Positions 19,182-32,768 of a DNA stretch of 37,229 nt are shown in pieces. The notes beneath the pieces are model-generated. The model was not told where the DNA came from, ran no database searches, and worked only from the letters and a program-made list of their open reading frames with translations. Both the position numbers and the translations under genes were made by a program. Position 1 is the stretch's first letter. Every line of letters begins with the position of its first letter. Source of the stretch: Acidobacteriota bacterium. GTDB lineage: Bacteria > Acidobacteriota > UBA4820 > DSQY01. The stretch covers positions 1-37,229 of the forward strand of contig JAKAKG010000185.1 of assembly GCA_021813555.1 (NCBI GenBank). Direction: 5' to 3'.

Positions 19182-20390
19182 ATGGCTCGACCGCGATACA
19201 GACATCCACGGCCCAACGAGGCTCCTCCGATGGCCTTCCACGTGATGGTGAAGCCGTGCGGGGCCGTCTGCAATCTCGCCTGCGAGTACTGCTTCTACCT
19301 CGCCAAAGAGGAGATCTACCCGGGCAGCAGCTTTCGTATGCCGGACGAATTGCTCGAACAGTTCACTCGTCAACACCTTAGCGCGCAGCGGTCGTCCGAA
19401 GTCACCTTCTCCTGGCAGGGCGGAGAGCCGACCCTCATGGGCCTGAACTTTTTCCGGCGCGCGATGGAACTTCAGGCCCGCCACCGAAGGCCGGGGATGC
19501 ACGTTCTCAACGCGCTCCAGACCAACGGAACGACATTGAACGGCGACTGGTGCGAGTTCTTTCGGGAGAACCGGTTCCTCGTCGGCGTCAGCCTCGACGG
19601 GCCGCGAGAGGTGCACGACGCATACCGGGTGGACAGGGGCGGCGCCCCCACCTTCGACCGCGTGATGGCGGGCATCGCGCTCCTGCAGAAGCACGGGGTC
19701 GAGTTCAACGTCCTCGCCGCCGTCCACGCCGCCAGCGCCGGGCGCGGCCTCCAGGTCTACCGCTTCCTGCGCGACGAGGTTCGGGCCCCCGTGATCCAGT
19801 TCATCCCGATCGTAGAGCGGAACGGAGCGGGGCTGACCCCGAGGTCTATCACGGGCCAACAGTACGGCGAATTCCTGATCGCCGTCTTCGACGAATGGGT
19901 GCGCCGCGACGTGGGCCGCGTGTTCGTGCAGATCTTCGACGTGGCCCTAGGGGTCTGGTTCGGCCAACCTTCGACGCTGTGCGTGTTTGCTGAAACCTGC
20001 GGCGGCGCGCTCGCCCTAGAGCACAACGGCGACCTGTTTTCCTGCGATCACTTCGTCGATCCCGGCCACAGGCTGGGCACTATCGCCCAGACCCATCTTG
20101 CGGACCTGGCCGCCTCGCCCCGGCAGAGGGCCTTCGGACTGGACAAACGTCGAACCTTACCGCGCTTCTGCCGGGACTGCTCCGTGCGGTTCATGTGCAA
20201 CGGCGGCTGCCCCAAGGACCGCATCCTCACCACATCCGACGGGGAGCCCGGCCTCAACTACCTATGCGATGGGTATAAAGCGTTCTTCACCCACGTCCGC
20301 CGCCCCATGACCCTCATGGCGGACCTGCTGAACAAGCGCGCTTCCCCCGCCGGTATCATGACCCTGCTGGGAAAATCCGTCGGGCCTTAA
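19182..20390 (+). CDS. Anaerobic sulfatase-maturating enzyme (radical SAM/SPASM)
   Basis: FHVMVKPCGAVCNLACEYCFYLAKEEIYPG (CX3CX2C); TFSWQGGEPTLMGLNFFRRAM; GALALEHNGDLFSCDHFV...FCRDCSVRFMCNGGCPKDRI (SPASM Cys). Alternative start at 19230. Confidence 0.92.
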   Translation: MARPRYRHPRPNEAPPMAFHVMVKPCGAVCNLACEYCFYLAKEEIYPGSSFRMPDELLEQFTRQHLSAQRSSEVTFSWQGGEPTLMGLNFFRRAMELQARHRRPGMHVLNALQTNGTTLNGDWCEFFRENRFLVGVSLDGPREVHDAYRVDRGGAPTFDRVMAGIALLQKHGVEFNVLAAVHAASAGRGLQVYRFLRDEVRAPVIQFIPIVERNGAGLTPRSITGQQYGEFLIAVFDEWVRRDVGRVFVQIFDVALGVWFGQPSTLCVFAETCGGALALEHNGDLFSCDHFVDPGHRLGTIAQTHLADLAASPRQRAFGLDKRRTLPRFCRDCSVRFMCNGGCPKDRILTTSDGEPGLNYLCDGYKAFFTHVRRPMTLMADLLNKRASPAGIMTLLGKSVGP

Positions 20391-20422
20391 CCGGAGAAGT
20401 CAGCCCCATGTCCGAACCGTAG

Positions 20423-20450
20423 AAAAGCCCGGCGATGTCGCCGGGCCTTT
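20423..20450 (+). terminator. Rho-independent-like terminator after the sulfatase maturase
   Basis: GCCCGGCGA-tg-TCGCCGGGC stem (20427-20435/20438-20446), preceded by AAAA and followed by CTTT. Confidence 0.6.
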
Positions 20451-20503
20451 CATATCGCAGCATGCCTGCATGGGCTCGTGAGCCCATGGACTCGTTGTTG
20501 GAC

Positions 20504-23227
20504 CTACCCCTTCAGCGCCGCCTGAGCCGCCGCGAGGCGGGCAACGGGCACGCGGTAGGGGGAGCAGGAGACGTAGTTCAGGCCGATCTGGTGGCAGAAC
20601 TCCACGGAGCTGGGCTCGCCTCCGTGTTCGCCGCAGATGCCGATCTGCTGGGTTGCGCGCGTGGCGCGGCCCTTCTGGACGGCCATCTTCATGAGCTCGC
20701 CCACCCCTTCTCTGTCGATGCGCTGGAAGGGGTCGCTAGGATAGATCTCGCGGCTCACGTATTCGCCCAGGAAGCCGCGCACGTCGTCGCGCGAGATGCC
20801 GCAGGTGGTCTGGGTGAGGTCGTTGGTGCCGAAGCTGAAGAATTCCGCATACTTGGCGATCTTATCCGCCACCACGCACGCTCTCGGCAGTTCGATCATG
20901 GTTCCCACGATGTAGTGGACCTTCACTCCTGCCTTGGCGATGACCTCATCGGCGATGCGGTGGGTCATGTCGGCGAAGATTTTCATTTCCTCTTCCGTGG
21001 CCACGATGGGGATCATGATCTCGGGTTTCACGGGAAGGCCCGCCTTGGCCACGTCGCAGGCCGCTTCCATGATGGCGCGGATCTGCATTTCGTAGATCTC
21101 AGGATAGGTCACCCCCAGGCGGCAGCCGCGGTGGCCCAGCATGGGGTTGTTCTCGTGAAGAGCCTCAATGCGCGCCTCGATCTCCGCGGGGCTGACCTTG
21201 AGCCCCTCGGCGACAGCCCTGACCTTCTCCACGAAGACTTCAGGCTTAAGCGCCTCGCGTGAAGGTAGAAATTCGTGCAGGGGTGGATCCAGGAGGCGCA
21301 CCGTCACGGGTTTGCCGTCCATGGCCTTGAAGATGCCCACGAAGTCTTCCTTTTGCATGGGGAAAAGGTAGGCGAGGGCCTTCTCTCGGTCGTCCTTGGT
21401 CTCGCTCAGGATCATGCGGCGGACGTAGTGGATGCGTTCGCCCTCGAAAAACATGTGCTCGGTTCGGCACAGGCCGATGCCCTCGGCGCCCAGCTTCACG
21501 GCCATCGCGGCCTGGCCCGGCGTGTCGGCGTTGGTCCACACCTGGAGGCGGCGGCACTTGTCGGCCCAGCCCATGAGCTTGGTGAACTGCTGGTAGTTGC
21601 GCGATTCCTCGGGTTTCATTTCGCCGTTGAGCACCTGGAGGACTTCGCTCGGCCGCGTGGAGAGCTGCCCCAGGATAACCTCGGCGGTGAAGCCGTCGAT
21701 GGAGAGCCAGTCGCCCTCCTTGACCACCTTCTCCCCCACCACCATTTGGGATTTTTCGTAATCGATGTCCAGGGCGCCGCAGCCCACGATGCAGACCTTG
21801 CCCATCTGCCGGGCCACGAGGGCCGCGTGGGATGTCATGCCGCCCATGGCCGTGAGGATGCCCTGGGCCGCGTTCATGCCGCGGATGTCCTCGGGGCTCG
21901 TAAACTTGCGCACCAGGAGGACCTTTTCTCCCTTGCCGGCCCAAATTTCCGCGTCCGCGGCGTTGAAGACCACCCGGCCCGAAGCGCCGCCGGGGCCCGC
22001 GGGCAGGCCCTTGGCGATGACCTTGCCTTCCCTGAGCGCGGTGGCTTTCGCCGCCTGGTCGAAGATGGGCGAGAGGAACGCCGCGATGCCGTCGGCTTCG
22101 GGCCGCAGCACGGCCTCCTTCTCGTCGATGAGGCCCTCTGCTTCCATGTCCACGGCCATGCGGGCGGCCGCGAAGGGGTGGCGCTTGCCCGTGCGGGTCT
22201 GGAGCATCCAGAGCTTCGTGTCCTCGATGGTAAACTCGAAGTCCTGCATGTCCCTGAAATGAGATTCCAGGCGCTTCTGGATGGTCACGAGCTGGCCGTA
22301 GGCTTCGGGCAGGATCGATTCGAGCTGGACGATGGGCCTGGGCGTCCTGATGCCCGCCACCACGTCCTCGCCCTGGGCGTTGATGAGGAACTCGCCCGTC
22401 ATGCGGTTGTCGCCCAGGGCCGGGTCGCGGGTGAATCCCACCCCCGTTCCCGAGGTCTCGCCGCGGTTGCCGAAGACCATGGTCTGCACGTTCACCGCCG
22501 TACCCCAGTCGGAGGGAATGTCGTAGAGCCTCCGGTAGGCGATGGCCCGGTCGTTCATCCACGAGCCGAACACGGCGCCGATGGCGCCCCAGAGCTGTTT
22601 CTCGGGGTCTTCCGGAAAGTCCAAACCGAGCTGTTTCTTGATCTCCGCCTTGAAAAGCTTTACCAATTTTTTGAGGTCGCCCGTGGTGAGGTCCGTGTCG
22701 TACTTCGCTCCGGCCTCGTGTTTCACCTGGTCCAGGAGGACGTCAAAGGGATCGTCGTCGGTCTTCTTGACGGGCTTGAGCCCCAGCACCACGTCCCCGT
22801 ACATGGCCACGAAGCGCCTGTACGAGTCCCACGCGAATCGCTCGTTGCCTGTGACTTTGGCAAGGCCCACAACGGTCGTATCGTTGAGGCCCAGGTTGAG
22901 GACCGTGTCCATCATGCCGGGCATGGAGGCCCTGGCCCCGGAACGAACGGAGAAAAGGAGAGGGTTTCCGGGATCACCGAAGTGGCGGCCCATGATCTTC
23001 TCCACTCCCGCCAGCGCCGTGCGCACCTGCCCTTCCAAGTCCTCGGGATAGACGCTCTTAGTCGTGTAATAGGTGCAGACTTCTGTGGTGATCGTGAAGC
23101 CGGGGGGAACCGGGATTCCCAGGTTGGTCATTTCCGCCAACCCCGCCCCCTTGCCGCCCAGAAGTTCTTTCTGCTTCCCGTTCCCTTCCGCTTTGCCTTC
23201 GCCGAAGAAATAAACCCATTTAGCCAT
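20504..23227 (-). CDS. ppdK: Pyruvate, phosphate dikinase
   Basis: 907 aa; MAKWVYFFGEGKAEGNGKQKELLGGKGAGLAEMTNLGIPVPPGFTITTEVC; GGMTSHAALVARQMGKVCIVGCGAL; IGICGEHGGEPSSVEFCHQIGLNYVSCSPYRVPVARLAAAQA. Confidence 0.97.
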   Translation of the reverse strand: MAKWVYFFGEGKAEGNGKQKELLGGKGAGLAEMTNLGIPVPPGFTITTEVCTYYTTKSVYPEDLEGQVRTALAGVEKIMGRHFGDPGNPLLFSVRSGARASMPGMMDTVLNLGLNDTTVVGLAKVTGNERFAWDSYRRFVAMYGDVVLGLKPVKKTDDDPFDVLLDQVKHEAGAKYDTDLTTGDLKKLVKLFKAEIKKQLGLDFPEDPEKQLWGAIGAVFGSWMNDRAIAYRRLYDIPSDWGTAVNVQTMVFGNRGETSGTGVGFTRDPALGDNRMTGEFLINAQGEDVVAGIRTPRPIVQLESILPEAYGQLVTIQKRLESHFRDMQDFEFTIEDTKLWMLQTRTGKRHPFAAARMAVDMEAEGLIDEKEAVLRPEADGIAAFLSPIFDQAAKATALREGKVIAKGLPAGPGGASGRVVFNAADAEIWAGKGEKVLLVRKFTSPEDIRGMNAAQGILTAMGGMTSHAALVARQMGKVCIVGCGALDIDYEKSQMVVGEKVVKEGDWLSIDGFTAEVILGQLSTRPSEVLQVLNGEMKPEESRNYQQFTKLMGWADKCRRLQVWTNADTPGQAAMAVKLGAEGIGLCRTEHMFFEGERIHYVRRMILSETKDDREKALAYLFPMQKEDFVGIFKAMDGKPVTVRLLDPPLHEFLPSREALKPEVFVEKVRAVAEGLKVSPAEIEARIEALHENNPMLGHRGCRLGVTYPEIYEMQIRAIMEAACDVAKAGLPVKPEIMIPIVATEEEMKIFADMTHRIADEVIAKAGVKVHYIVGTMIELPRACVVADKIAKYAEFFSFGTNDLTQTTCGISRDDVRGFLGEYVSREIYPSDPFQRIDREGVGELMKMAVQKGRATRATQQIGICGEHGGEPSSVEFCHQIGLNYVSCSPYRVPVARLAAAQAALKG

Positions 23228-23438
23228 GCGGTACCCCCTTAGGATGTCAAGCGAAAAATTCTAACACATTGACACTGAACCCGTTAGGACGCGCACGGGG
23301 CGCCTCTTCCATAGGGTGAGATGGCGCGGCGTGAGCCGCGGTTCCACGACCGGCGCCGCCGTTTTGTGGCGGCCGACACACCCGTTCCGGCAGGGCGGAC
23401 TCCTTGCCGGGGCCTGAAACTTAGAACACGGGCGGGAA

Positions 23439-25109
23439 TCAGAGAATTGCGGCGATGCTGAAGTAGAAGGAAACGGGGCCAGGCCGGTGCTGGGGCGCGG
23501 GACGCCCGATGACGGTGCGCGAGGGAGCCAGCGAGGATGGGTCCATGCCTCCGGCGATGCCGTTCCAGGCGATGAACTGCACCGGCGCGCACCCGGGAAC
23601 GCCCACGTCCCAGGAGAGGTGCCCTCCCGTGAGCACTTTCTGCCCCTTCGGGCATAGGCCCTTCAGGCCCAAGTAAGGCTCGGGATTGCCGGGGCCGAAA
23701 GGGTCCAGGTGGCCCCACGCGTCCCACGCGTCGCCCAGATGCACGGGTTCGATGGGATAGAAGATCTCGGGACACGCTTCGTCGGCACCGGGCACCTTCA
23801 GGCCGCATAGGCGCCTGGCGAGGTCAGGGATATGCTCAGCCCTCACCGTAAAGCCCGCGGCACCACTGTGTCCGCCGTACCGCACCAGGAGATCGGAGGC
23901 GTGCCCCAGGAGAGCGGCCACGTTGTCGCCCTTCCAGGCGCGGCCCGAGCCCAACCCCATGTCGCCCTCCACTCCTACCACGAAGGCGCTCTTCTTGAAG
24001 GCCTCCGCCAGGCGCGCGGCCACGGGACCGATGATCCCCTTGTGCCACGAAGACGAGGCGGCGAACACCACGCGGGACGTCTCGGGCAGGAGGCGCGCCT
24101 GCTCCTCCGCCTCCTCATAGGCGACGACCTGCAGGGCCTTTCGCTGCTGGTTCAAGGCCTCAAGCTTGACTTTGAGCCGGGCGGCCAGGCCGGGGTTCCG
24201 CTCCAGCAACAAGTCCAGGACGAGACGCGCGTCTTCCATCCGTCCGGCGGCGTTGAAGCGTGGGGCCAAATGGTAGGAGATGTGATGCCCGCGCACGGGC
24301 CCGGTCTTCAAGACCCCTTCGAGAAGCTGCGCCAGTCCCGGGTTGGGCGTCGTCTCGAGGGCCAAGAATCCCAGCTTGCATATCTTTCTGTTCACGGGAG
24401 TCATGGGAACCACGTCGGCCACGGTGGCGATGGCCACGAGCCTGAGAAAGGGCTCCATGGACAGCGGCTTTCCCAAAACCACCGCCACTCCCCTGAGGAC
24501 CTGCAGGGCCACCGCCGCGCCGCACAGCTCACGGTCCGGATGGCCCTCAACCATCTTGGGGTTCACCAAGATGCACGGGGGCTGCCCCTCGTCCGAGGGA
24601 AGGTGATGATCGCTCACGATGAGATCCACCCCGGCCGCCTGCAGCCGGAGGCCTATTTCCCGCGCGTTGGTGCCGCAATCGGTGGTGAGGACCAGGGAGG
24701 CTCCCGCCTGCCGCACCGCCTCGTAGCTGGCCTCCGAAAGCCCGTAGCCCCCGTCGAATCGGGAGGGAATGAAGGCCTCCACCTTGGCTCCGAAGGAGCG
24801 GAGGCCTCCCACGAGCACGGCCGTTCCCATGAGGCCGTCCACGTCGTAGTCGCCGTGGACGATGATCTGTTCCTGCCTTGCAAGGCCCTCGGCCAGACGC
24901 CGCGCCGCGGCCTCCAACCCCGGAATGCGGAAGGGGTCGGGCCATGCCACCCCGTCTGGAACCAGAAAGGCGGACAGCTCGTCGTCGGAGCGCGGCGAGG
25001 CGCTCAGGAGCATGGCCAGAACGGGCGAAATGCCGTGTCGCGCCGCGATGGCCGCGGCCCGATCCTCCCACCCGGACGCCTCCACCCAGGCCGCACCGTT
25101 CACGGGCAC
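23439..25109 (-). CDS. recJ: Single-stranded-DNA-specific exonuclease RecJ
   Basis: IIVHGDYDVDGLMGTAVLVGGLRSFG...VLTTDCGTNAREIG...LIVSDHHLPSD (DHH); RYGGHSGAAGFTVR (DHHA1). Confidence 0.9.
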   Translation of the reverse strand: MPVNGAAWVEASGWEDRAAAIAARHGISPVLAMLLSASPRSDDELSAFLVPDGVAWPDPFRIPGLEAAARRLAEGLARQEQIIVHGDYDVDGLMGTAVLVGGLRSFGAKVEAFIPSRFDGGYGLSEASYEAVRQAGASLVLTTDCGTNAREIGLRLQAAGVDLIVSDHHLPSDEGQPPCILVNPKMVEGHPDRELCGAAVALQVLRGVAVVLGKPLSMEPFLRLVAIATVADVVPMTPVNRKICKLGFLALETTPNPGLAQLLEGVLKTGPVRGHHISYHLAPRFNAAGRMEDARLVLDLLLERNPGLAARLKVKLEALNQQRKALQVVAYEEAEEQARLLPETSRVVFAASSSWHKGIIGPVAARLAEAFKKSAFVVGVEGDMGLGSGRAWKGDNVAALLGHASDLLVRYGGHSGAAGFTVRAEHIPDLARRLCGLKVPGADEACPEIFYPIEPVHLGDAWDAWGHLDPFGPGNPEPYLGLKGLCPKGQKVLTGGHLSWDVGVPGCAPVQFIAWNGIAGGMDPSSLAPSRTVIGRPAPQHRPGPVSFYFSIAAIL

Positions 25110-25125
25110 CTCGTTTTCAGGCCGT

Positions 25126-25158
25126 AAAAACGCAAAGGCCGGGACCTATCATCCCGGC
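25126..25158 (-). terminator. Rho-independent-like terminator downstream of tRNA-Ala
   Basis: Minus strand GCCGGGA-tgatagg-TCCCGGC followed by ctttgcgTTTTT (25158 down to 25126). Confidence 0.6.
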
Positions 25159-25208
25159 TCCGCACCTCGCCCCCAAACTAGCATTTAAGGACGGACGAAA
25201 GGTTGTTT

Positions 25209-25284
25209 TGGTGGAGCTAGGGGGGATCGAACCCCCGACCTCTTGAATGCCATTCAAGCGCGCTCCCAGCTGCGCCATAGCCCC
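25209..25284 (-). tRNA. tRNA-Ala(GGC), CCA encoded
   Basis: Minus strand GGGGCTATGGCGCAGCTGGGAGCGCGCTTGAATGGCATTCAAGAGGTCGGGGGTTCGATCCCCCCTAGCTCCACCA; full cloverleaf, anticodon loop ATGGCAT, G3:U70 pair diagnostic of tRNA-Ala. Confidence 0.95.
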
Positions 25285-25525
25285 ACCAGACCGCTGATTA
25301 TAGCGAAGTCTTGCCTGGCGGTCAAGGGCGAGAGGCGGGCGAGAGGCGGCTCTGGGCCATGGGCTATCGGCTGTCGGCCTGCCAAAACGCTACGTGAGCC
25401 CCCAGGAGGCCGCCAGCTCACGGCTTCCTCCTATCCCCTTCCTTCTTCACTCTTCGCTCTTCGCCCTTCCTATCCCCGGTCTCCCGGGCTTTCCGCTCCC
25501 CGCTCCCAGCTTCCTGCTCCCTTCC

Positions 25526-26821
25526 CTAATACAAACTCGTAATGCCCTTCTCGTCGGGCTCGAAGAGGACGCGGTAGAATTCCGTGGCGAACCGGTCCGT
25601 CATGCCCGCCAAAAAGTCCACGATGACCTGGAGCTTGCCCACAGGACCGGCGGCCGCGTCCAGCCGCTCCCGCGTCATCCTCGGCAGGAGGCGCGCCGAT
25701 TTGGACTTGGAGTCGAGAATGTCCCGCGTGAGCGTGTCGAAGAGCCGCTCCAAGATGCCAGCCGCTTTCACGGACATCCGTTCCACGACGGGATGAGTGT
25801 AGACCCGGTCGAAGAGAAACTCCCTGAGCAGGTTCACGGAGGCCGCCATCTCGTCCGAAAAGCGAACCACGGGCTCCCGCAGCGCCACGATCTGCTCGGC
25901 GCCCACGAAGCCCGACAGCCTGGCCGTGGATCCGTGGATCACATCGGTCATGAGGATGTCGATCATGTTTCTGACCAGGAGCCGGGCCCAGAGGATGCGC
26001 TCCCGGTCCCACCCGGGGCCCGCCGCCTGGGCGCGCTCCCACGCCTGCCTCAGAAGGGGGATGTCGAGGGCGGACAACTCCTCGACGGTGAGGAACCTCA
26101 CGCGCAGGGCATCTTCGAGGTCGTGGGTGACCCAGGCGATCTGGTCCGCCAGGTTCACGATCTGCGCCTCAGCCGTGCAACCCGCCGTGTCCAGGTAGAG
26201 GGCGGAGAGGCGCGCCGCTTCGGCAGGCTTTGCGGCCACTAGGGAATAGGGCAGGACGGGGTTGTCGAAGGCCGTGTGGTGCTTAAGAACGCCGTGGAGG
26301 GTCTGAAAGCTCAAGTTGAGCCCGGGAAAGGCGGGATAGCGCCGTTCCAACTCGTTGACGATGCGGAAGGATTGAAAATTCTGTTCGAAGGCCTTCCCTC
26401 CCTGGGGCCGCTTAAGTCCGATGGGGGGGGCTTCAAGGGCGCGCCCCAGCAGTTCGTCCAGGCACTCCTCGCCGCGGTGGCCGAAGGGCGGATGTCCAAG
26501 ATCGTGGGCGTAGGCCACGGCTTCGCAGAGGTCCTCGTTGGCCCCGAGAGCCCAGGCCAGACCCCTGGCCACCTGCGACACTTCGAGGGTGTGCGTGAGC
26601 CGCGTCCTGTAGAAATCGCCCTCGTGAACCACGAACACCTGAGTTTTGTATCCCAGGCGGCGGAATGCCTCCGAGTGGAGGAGGCGATCGCGGTCCTGCT
26701 GAAAATAGGTCCGCTCCACCGGGTGGGGCGCGGGGTACTCATGGCGAACCTCCCCCTGGCAGCGAACGGCCCAGGGCCCCAGAGTTCCGTTTCTTGACGC
26801 GCACGCCCTTCCGTGTTCCAT
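25526..26821 (-). CDS. dgt: Deoxyguanosinetriphosphate triphosphohydrolase (HD family)
   Basis: FQQDRDRLLHSEAFRRLGYKTQVFVVHEGDFYRTRLTHTLEVSQVARGLAWALG...AVAYAHDLGHPPFGHRGEECLDELL; ATG 26821 with GGGAGGGG upstream (the ORF track opens at GTG 26854). Confidence 0.9.
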   Translation of the reverse strand: MEHGRACASRNGTLGPWAVRCQGEVRHEYPAPHPVERTYFQQDRDRLLHSEAFRRLGYKTQVFVVHEGDFYRTRLTHTLEVSQVARGLAWALGANEDLCEAVAYAHDLGHPPFGHRGEECLDELLGRALEAPPIGLKRPQGGKAFEQNFQSFRIVNELERRYPAFPGLNLSFQTLHGVLKHHTAFDNPVLPYSLVAAKPAEAARLSALYLDTAGCTAEAQIVNLADQIAWVTHDLEDALRVRFLTVEELSALDIPLLRQAWERAQAAGPGWDRERILWARLLVRNMIDILMTDVIHGSTARLSGFVGAEQIVALREPVVRFSDEMAASVNLLREFLFDRVYTHPVVERMSVKAAGILERLFDTLTRDILDSKSKSARLLPRMTRERLDAAAGPVGKLQVIVDFLAGMTDRFATEFYRVLFEPDEKGITSLY

Positions 26822-26865
26822 GCCCTGCTCCCCTCCCGAGGCCGAGATGACCACGCTTCCAGAAC

Positions 26866-27821
26866 CTAAACCGGGCCGGACCCGTCGTAACCGGCGTCCG
26901 GTGCTTCGTGCAAGTCCAAACCGCTGCTACAAACTCGGTCGCGCCCCGCGTTCTTGGCCTTATAGAGGGCCCGGTCCGCCGCCTCAAGCACCCCTTCCGG
27001 CGAGGAGGGAGCGCCGCCCCGGAGTACCGAAACGCCAAGGCTGATGGTGACTCGAAGTTCCCTGTCCCCTTCGGAGACAGGCGCTGAAGCAACGGAATCC
27101 CTGATGCGCTCGGCCACGGCGAGGGCGTGGGAACCGTCGGTGACGGGCATGAGGACGAGGAACTCCTCGCCCCCGTACCGTCCCACCACGTCGTACGGCC
27201 GACACGCGGCCCTGATGGCGCCGGCCACGCGCTTGAGGACCAAGTCACCGGCGGCGTGTCCAAGAGAGTCGTTCACCGCCTTGAAGTGATCAATGTCTAC
27301 CATGAGGACTCCCAGGGGAAGGCCCGTCCTGGATGTCCTGGCGTGTTCTTCACGGAGGCGGGCGAGAATGGCGCCGTGGTTGAGCAGGCCCGTCAGTTCA
27401 TCCGTGAGGGCGAGGGTCCGCAGCATGGCGTTGGCCGAGAGGAGGCCTTGCGAGAAACCCACCATCCGTTCACCCACCCGCAGGCGAGCGCGCAGTTCCA
27501 CGTGGTCGAAGGGCTTGGCCACATAGTCGTCGGCCCCCGCCTCAAGGCCCGCCGCCAAGTCTTCCTTGCGGTTCTTGGAGGTGAGGAGGATGACGTAGAC
27601 GTAGTCCTCCCGCCCCACCGCCCTGAGCCGCCGGCACACCTCGGCCCCGTCCAGCTTGGGCATCATCCAGTCCAGGACCGCCAGGCGCGGGCCGTCGGGC
27701 CGCGCGAGAATGTCCAAGGCCCCCTCACCGTCCTCGGCTTCCATGACCTTGTAGCCCCATCGGCGGAGCTGGCTTTCCATGAGGCGCCTGGTGACCCGGT
27801 CGTCGTCGGCCAGGAGAATTT

Positions 27822-27825
<4 letters not shown>
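26866..27825 (-). CDS. Receiver-GGDEF diguanylate cyclase (PleD-like)
   Basis: VKILLADDDRVTRRLMESQLRRWGYKVMEAEDGEGAL...VLDWMMPKLDG; GGDEF domain with RYGGEEF and upstream RPYD (I-site RxxD). GTG 27825 overlaps the kinase stop (GTGA). Confidence 0.9.
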
Positions 27826-31883
<4,058 letters not shown>

Positions 31884-31981
31884 GGCGTGCAATCCTTTGC
31901 GCCCCTTCCGCCGAGTCCCGGCCTTGGCCGTGGAGCCCGGGCATGAGCTCCAAGCCCTTCTCGCCTTGCTCTCTCGCGCCA

Positions 31982-32010
31982 AGTATATTATGTTCGCATG
32001 GGGACGGCAA
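31982..32010 (-). promoter_or_regulatory. Putative sigma70-like promoter for the hybrid kinase operon
   Basis: Minus strand TTGCCG (32010-32005), 17-nt spacer, TATACT (31987-31982), about 100 nt upstream of ATG 31883. Confidence 0.5.
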
Positions 32011-32061
32011 TTTGCACGCACCCCGCCTCGGCGGCTTCATGCCATCGTTCGAGAGGGCCCC

Positions 32062-32733
32062 ATGACGCAGGATTTTTCGCTCGTGCCCGATGAGGAAAAC
32101 GCGGTTCCGTGCCCCGCTTGCGGGCATCGTTACGACGGCGCCTCGGTGGAGTTCTGCACCTGCCTCGCCTCGACGCCGAGCCCCGTGTGCCCCGAATGCG
32201 GCAAGTGCCTGTGCCAACTGCCCAAGGAGGTTCAGCAGGCCTTTTGGGAGAAAGCCCCACCCGTCCTGTTCCGCCGGAAGATGGCCCAACGGGCCGAGAG
32301 GACGAAGGTTTCTCCGGTCCGCGCCGGCCAAGTTCTCAAGCGTCCCCTGGTTCTCGTAGCCGAGGACGAAGCCGTGACGCTCAGGGTGGCTCAACGCGTC
32401 CTTGAAAAGATGGGCTACGGCGTGCTCGTGGCCGAACGCGGGGACGAGGCGTACAGGCTCGCGTGCGAGCACCTTCCGGACATCGTCCTCACGGATGCCC
32501 TCATGCCCAAGCTGGACGGCCGCGAGCTTTGCCTGCGGCTGAAGCAGTCGCCCGCCACGGCCTTCATCAAGGTCGTAGTCATGACGGGGCTCTTTACCAA
32601 GTTTCAGAACAAATCCGAGGCCATCCTCGAGTTCAAGGCCGACGGGTTTCTCAAGAAACCCGTAGATTTCGATGAGCTGAGGCGCGTACTCGAATCCTTG
32701 GTCCCTCCGCCTCCCGGCGCCTCGCCGGCCTGA
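32062..32733 (+). CDS. Cys-cluster (putative zinc-binding) N-terminus plus receiver-domain response regulator
   Basis: CPACGHRYDGASVEFCTCLASTPSPVCPECGKCLCQLP followed by REC LVLVAEDEAVTLRVAQRVLEKMGYGVLVAERGDEAYRLACEHLPDIVLTDALMPKLDG...KKPVDFDEL. Confidence 0.85.
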   Translation: MTQDFSLVPDEENAVPCPACGHRYDGASVEFCTCLASTPSPVCPECGKCLCQLPKEVQQAFWEKAPPVLFRRKMAQRAERTKVSPVRAGQVLKRPLVLVAEDEAVTLRVAQRVLEKMGYGVLVAERGDEAYRLACEHLPDIVLTDALMPKLDGRELCLRLKQSPATAFIKVVVMTGLFTKFQNKSEAILEFKADGFLKKPVDFDELRRVLESLVPPPPGASPA

Positions 32734-32768
32734 CCCACCACGCCCGCACTAAGGCGAAGCCTCGTCGC

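Noticed and set aside
21275-23242. Long plus-strand ORF (655 aa) opposite ppdK
   Set aside because: Antisense shadow of a confidently identified gene in high-GC DNA; translation is His/Gly/Arg-rich with no recognisable motif.
23832-25127. 431-aa plus-strand ORF opposite recJ
   Set aside because: Antisense shadow ORF with biased composition; recJ motifs on the minus strand are clear.
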